This document shows, in pieces, positions 60,759 through 64,000 of a stretch of DNA of 64,000 bases. Position 1 is the first letter of the stretch. The number at the start of each line of letters is the position of its first letter. The translations under genes and the position numbers were made by a program. The DNA comes from Phoronis australis (taxonomy: Eukaryota; Phoronida; Phoronidae), in contig NMRA01000420.1 in the NCBI GenBank assembly GCA_002633005.1, positions 60,001 through 124,000 on the forward strand. Direction: 5' to 3'. Below the pieces are notes generated by a model. That model worked only from the letters and a program-made list of their open reading frames with translations, was not told the origin of the DNA and searched no databases.

Positions 60759-60960
60759 AAAAAAGATGAAAATGCAACTATCCACCAAATCTCCTTGTCG
60801 GTGGACTGTTCATCATGGCCCCTTCCGTGATGCAGGAGTTGGATCTTACAAGTCGTATTCCCATGCACGACTTGACTGCTTCCTAAATATTTTTACGCCT
60901 TGTAGATCACAACGTTTCTGACCTTCTTTTGTAGAACAGCTCGGTCGTGATTTTAATGAA

Positions 60961-60982
60961 ATACACACACGCACGCGCACGT

Positions 60983-61042
<60 letters not shown>
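60961..61042. repeat. (CA)n microsatellite
   Basis: About 80 bases of CA repeats, impure at the left (CGCACGCGCACG) and ending at an N (61043), so its true length is unresolved. Confidence 0.97.
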
Positions 61043-61043
61043 N

Positions 61044-63606
61044 AGTGGTGGAATGAACGAACATGACCCATCTATGACTATTAAGGTTCATTTGAGAAAA
61101 ATATTGCAATAGGCCAATCTGCCCACATATTATAAAATATGTGGGCCAGTTTGAAAGCGCTTATACTGAATTGCTTATACAGCACAGTGTGCCATCAGAA
61201 GTTTGGCCAATGGCCGCGCGTGACAAGTGAACGTTAAAGATGTACTTGGCTTCTATTTAGCTACAAATGTTGAATTCTAAAGCTCTTTGGGGTTTAAAAC
61301 GTAACCAGTCTCATCCGAACTTGTATTATTACCGAATGACCCAGCAACTCGAATCAGACATTGAGTATATGCACCATTTTCGAATATGCAACTTTTAACC
61401 TCTGAAGATTTTTGTGGAATCGTTGATGGTTTGGATTTTGTTTGTTAACTGGAATAGAATCCTACCACGATGAGGAGTATTATGTTCGAGCTTCAGAAAA
61501 TAAATGTACTGGCCCGAGGGAAGGGTGGAGGAGAGGGGAGGGGGGGGGGAGGCAGTTACTTGAACATGATACCACATCCACATAGGCCTTTATGTGAAAG
61601 TTTACTGGCCCGGCCGAAAATCCACTGGCCCCGGGCCACCGGGCCAGCGCATATTTCGAACGCTGATTATGAGACCGATTTTATGAGAGTAAAATGTTTA
61701 ATTCGACATTCGTTTTTTTCAAACAAAATAGGGCCAAATGCAGTATTAAATACATTTCAACTACCAACAGGGTTCCCGTCACTTATTCGGCTGAAGACAA
61801 CGAAGAACGATTTATGCCAGGCGCTGATGATCGCACATTGCCAATACGTACGTTTGATTTTCATATTTTATCTTTTAACTTTTCTCCGTTTTCCCCAAAT
61901 CACAAATCCGGAAACGGCTCGGAGTTAAACCACAAGTCTTTAGTCATTTTTATACACCTGAAAGCGCACATTAGTAACCGCTCATTATTCAGTGACAAAG
62001 GATTTACACATCGCATTTAATCAGTCACAAAGTAAAATGTCTTAGAAGCCCAACAGGAGGGCCACCAGCTCTGGCGCTGCACTCAAACACACGTCTTAAC
62101 ATCCCTTGAGCTGTTCTTGTGGCGGCACTCAGCTAATATGTCCAACTCCTTATGTTTATATTTACGGTATTATGTTCGTATTATGCAAAAGTATTGGAGT
62201 TCCGAGAAGGAACAAACGTTAGTATAAATAGACAATATTAAAATAGACTGCTGACGACAGACTTGCTGCTAACTTGCTGTAAATTGAACATAGAAAAAGC
62301 GCAATCAAATCGACGGAAAAAGACCAATTTATAATGACGGCGTAGGTATACTATAAAACTGTACAGAGGCTCTGTCAGGAAACCAGTGAAAAATTAACGG
62401 AAAAAATAAAATCTAACACGAAAATACTTTGTAATGGCGGCAGCAAGGTCCTGGAAAATGCTATTTCGCGAGACCACAGAAAACGTCTTTCTGCAGACAG
62501 TCTAGATAATGCATTAAATATATTTGCGTGCTAATAACTGATGAGATGTTGAGACATAACATAGTTAACCATGACGAGTTTTTATTGTCAGTACATATTT
62601 ACTCCTTTCTATTTCTAGCCCTGACGTGCAGTAGGAACACTCGAAATGTTTAGTCGCTGAATAAGGCTGCATCCCCGATAACGTTTTCTTAATTCGCCTT
62701 TACAAGATTCATGATGAGCGCTAATGAGTGGGGCGGAGCTTAGGCACAAATGAGGTTTTGATTAACGCAGTAGGAAACTACTGTTGAGAGGTTGGGTCCA
62801 CTGCCAGTTTAAGGGGTGCTATGCTAGGCCGCACCGACGTGAAAATGAGCTTCAAAGTGTCTAATCGATCACTAAATACTTGAGTCTGTTAGAGATTTAT
62901 GTAAACATAAAATTTAATAATACCAACTAAATTAAGACATTTAATTAAATCAAGTTAGTCACACATAGTCCCACCCCTTAATGAAAAATGATCGAATTTA
63001 CCCGTTGTTCACGCCATCTGCTTTGCAAACTGGTTGGTCTGGCGAGCTGTCACGGCGAAGTACATCAATTAGTGGCGAAATCGCTGGAACTCCAAATCCT
63101 AAGTACCTCGGCATTGACATATGCAACTTACAGAGGACGCTAATTGTAAAACAGCTGAATTTGTCACGGCTCAGCAGGCCAGCAATACGCAGGCTCTTCG
63201 CCTTTGACAACACTATTGAATGCGTTGTGTAGAAAAATAGGCGTAAAGGAAATCGTGTTTAATAGTCGCTATGTACGTGGGAACCCGGTCCCACAAACTT
63301 GAGTATCGTTCTCACTTTTTCTATAAAATGTAAGAATCGTTTTGCAAGATAAGCCTTCTTAGGTGTTATTTTTCACGCTTTTCCGCAAAAATGTCCGCCT
63401 CAACCCACCAAACACGACTTCCAAGTTTCTGTTTATTTTTGAAACCACACAACAGTCTGTTAAGTGCCACAGTTTTAACCAAAGTTTAACTAACGGTGCA
63501 TTTCGCCCTCTTAATCTGACTAAGAACGAAAATCGAATCAGGCCTTTTACTCTAAAAATAGGCCTAATAATAAACGTTTCTCCAATAGGATGCCATTTTC
63601 GTTACC
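61044..63606. other. Intergenic, no supported gene
   Basis: Has a purine run (about 61517-61552) followed by repeated CTGGCCC/GGGCCA phrases near 61600-61648, a short GC-rich motif cluster of unknown nature. Overlapping frames at 61470-62020 shadow one another. Confidence 0.5.
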
Positions 63607-63833
63607 CATGCGCGCACCCAGCCTAAAAAATGGGGGGACTCGATTTTTTGAGAATGTGGACCTTTTACTAATATTCACAGGGTACGCTTAGAGCTATGAA
63701 TTGTGCATATGCCGAATTTTGGTAGTTCCTACCTTTTTAGTGGACTTTTGTCTCGTTTTCTACTTTTTTCGGAGTTTTTGTTTCGCTGAGGCAGACCATT
63801 TTTCTTACTTTTCCACTCCCTGGGTGCGCGCAT
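63607..63833. mobile_element. CATGCGCGCA-type MITE, copy B
   Basis: Left end CATGCGCGCACCCAG and right end CTGGGTGCGCGCAT form a near-perfect 14-15 bp terminal inverted repeat. GTTACC occurs on both sides (63601-63606 and 63834-63839). It shares internal phrases in order with copy A at 29379-29620. Better ends than copy A suggest a younger insertion. The frames crossing it are not genes. Confidence 0.85.
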
Positions 63834-64000
63834 GTTACCAAAAACGACAAATAAATCATCCGGGACTCAAGAAAACACTTCAGTTTATTGGGGTTGGCAA
63901 ACTCTAAAATTGCGAAATCGAAAACAGTGCATGCACGCATCGCCTGTAAATTGATTTAGTAATTGAAATAGTACACTATTATTTCTGGAGTATTTTGAGA

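Noticed and set aside
62545-62570. CTGATGAG as a hammerhead core
   Set aside because: No following stem II and GAAA box at the needed spacing.

Overview
The window is animal nuclear DNA from a draft assembly: it has one 618-base N gap, three single Ns, spliced genes and many short transposon-derived elements. Two genes are clear. One is a single KLF6/7-type Krüppel-like factor on the minus strand (three coding exons, 300 aa). The other is a single-exon Frizzled receptor of the Fz5/8 class on the plus strand (574 aa). One gene for each vertebrate pair (KLF6+KLF7, FZD5+FZD8), dense MITEs and moderate AT richness suggest an invertebrate, most likely a marine deuterostome (hemichordate, echinoderm or cephalochordate). 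The species cannot be fixed from the sequence.

Layout. 1-2.5 kb: upstream intergenic DNA with a perfect foldback MITE and one candidate splice donor. 2.5-7.6 kb: probable long KLF 3'UTR. 7.6-23.5 kb: KLF6/7, with coding exons at 7629-7813, 10389-11004 and 23435-23536, introns of 2.6 and 12.4 kb, and intron 1 carrying two MITEs and a minisatellite. 24.25-25.76 kb: a 0.75-kb direct duplication with an N at the junction. 28.4-34.9 kb: weakly supported small plus-strand exons around a large decayed inverted-repeat array (31.4-33.4 kb). 36.1-36.5 kb (minus) and 40.7-40.9 kb (plus): last exons of two small two-helix membrane protein genes, divergent, with candidate 5' exons between them. 43.9-46.6 kb: a cluster of TIR elements, then the gap (46893-47510). 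51.1-52.8 kb: Fz5/8, with a 3'UTR to about 53.67 kb. 54-64 kb: gene-poor DNA with microsatellites, one MITE and unsupported ORFs.

The genes do not form an operon. The notable relation is linkage: human KLF7 and FZD5 are both at 2q33.3, and KLF6 and FZD8 are both on 10p. A KLF6/7 and an Fz5/8 gene about 27 kb apart here look like the unduplicated form of that linkage.
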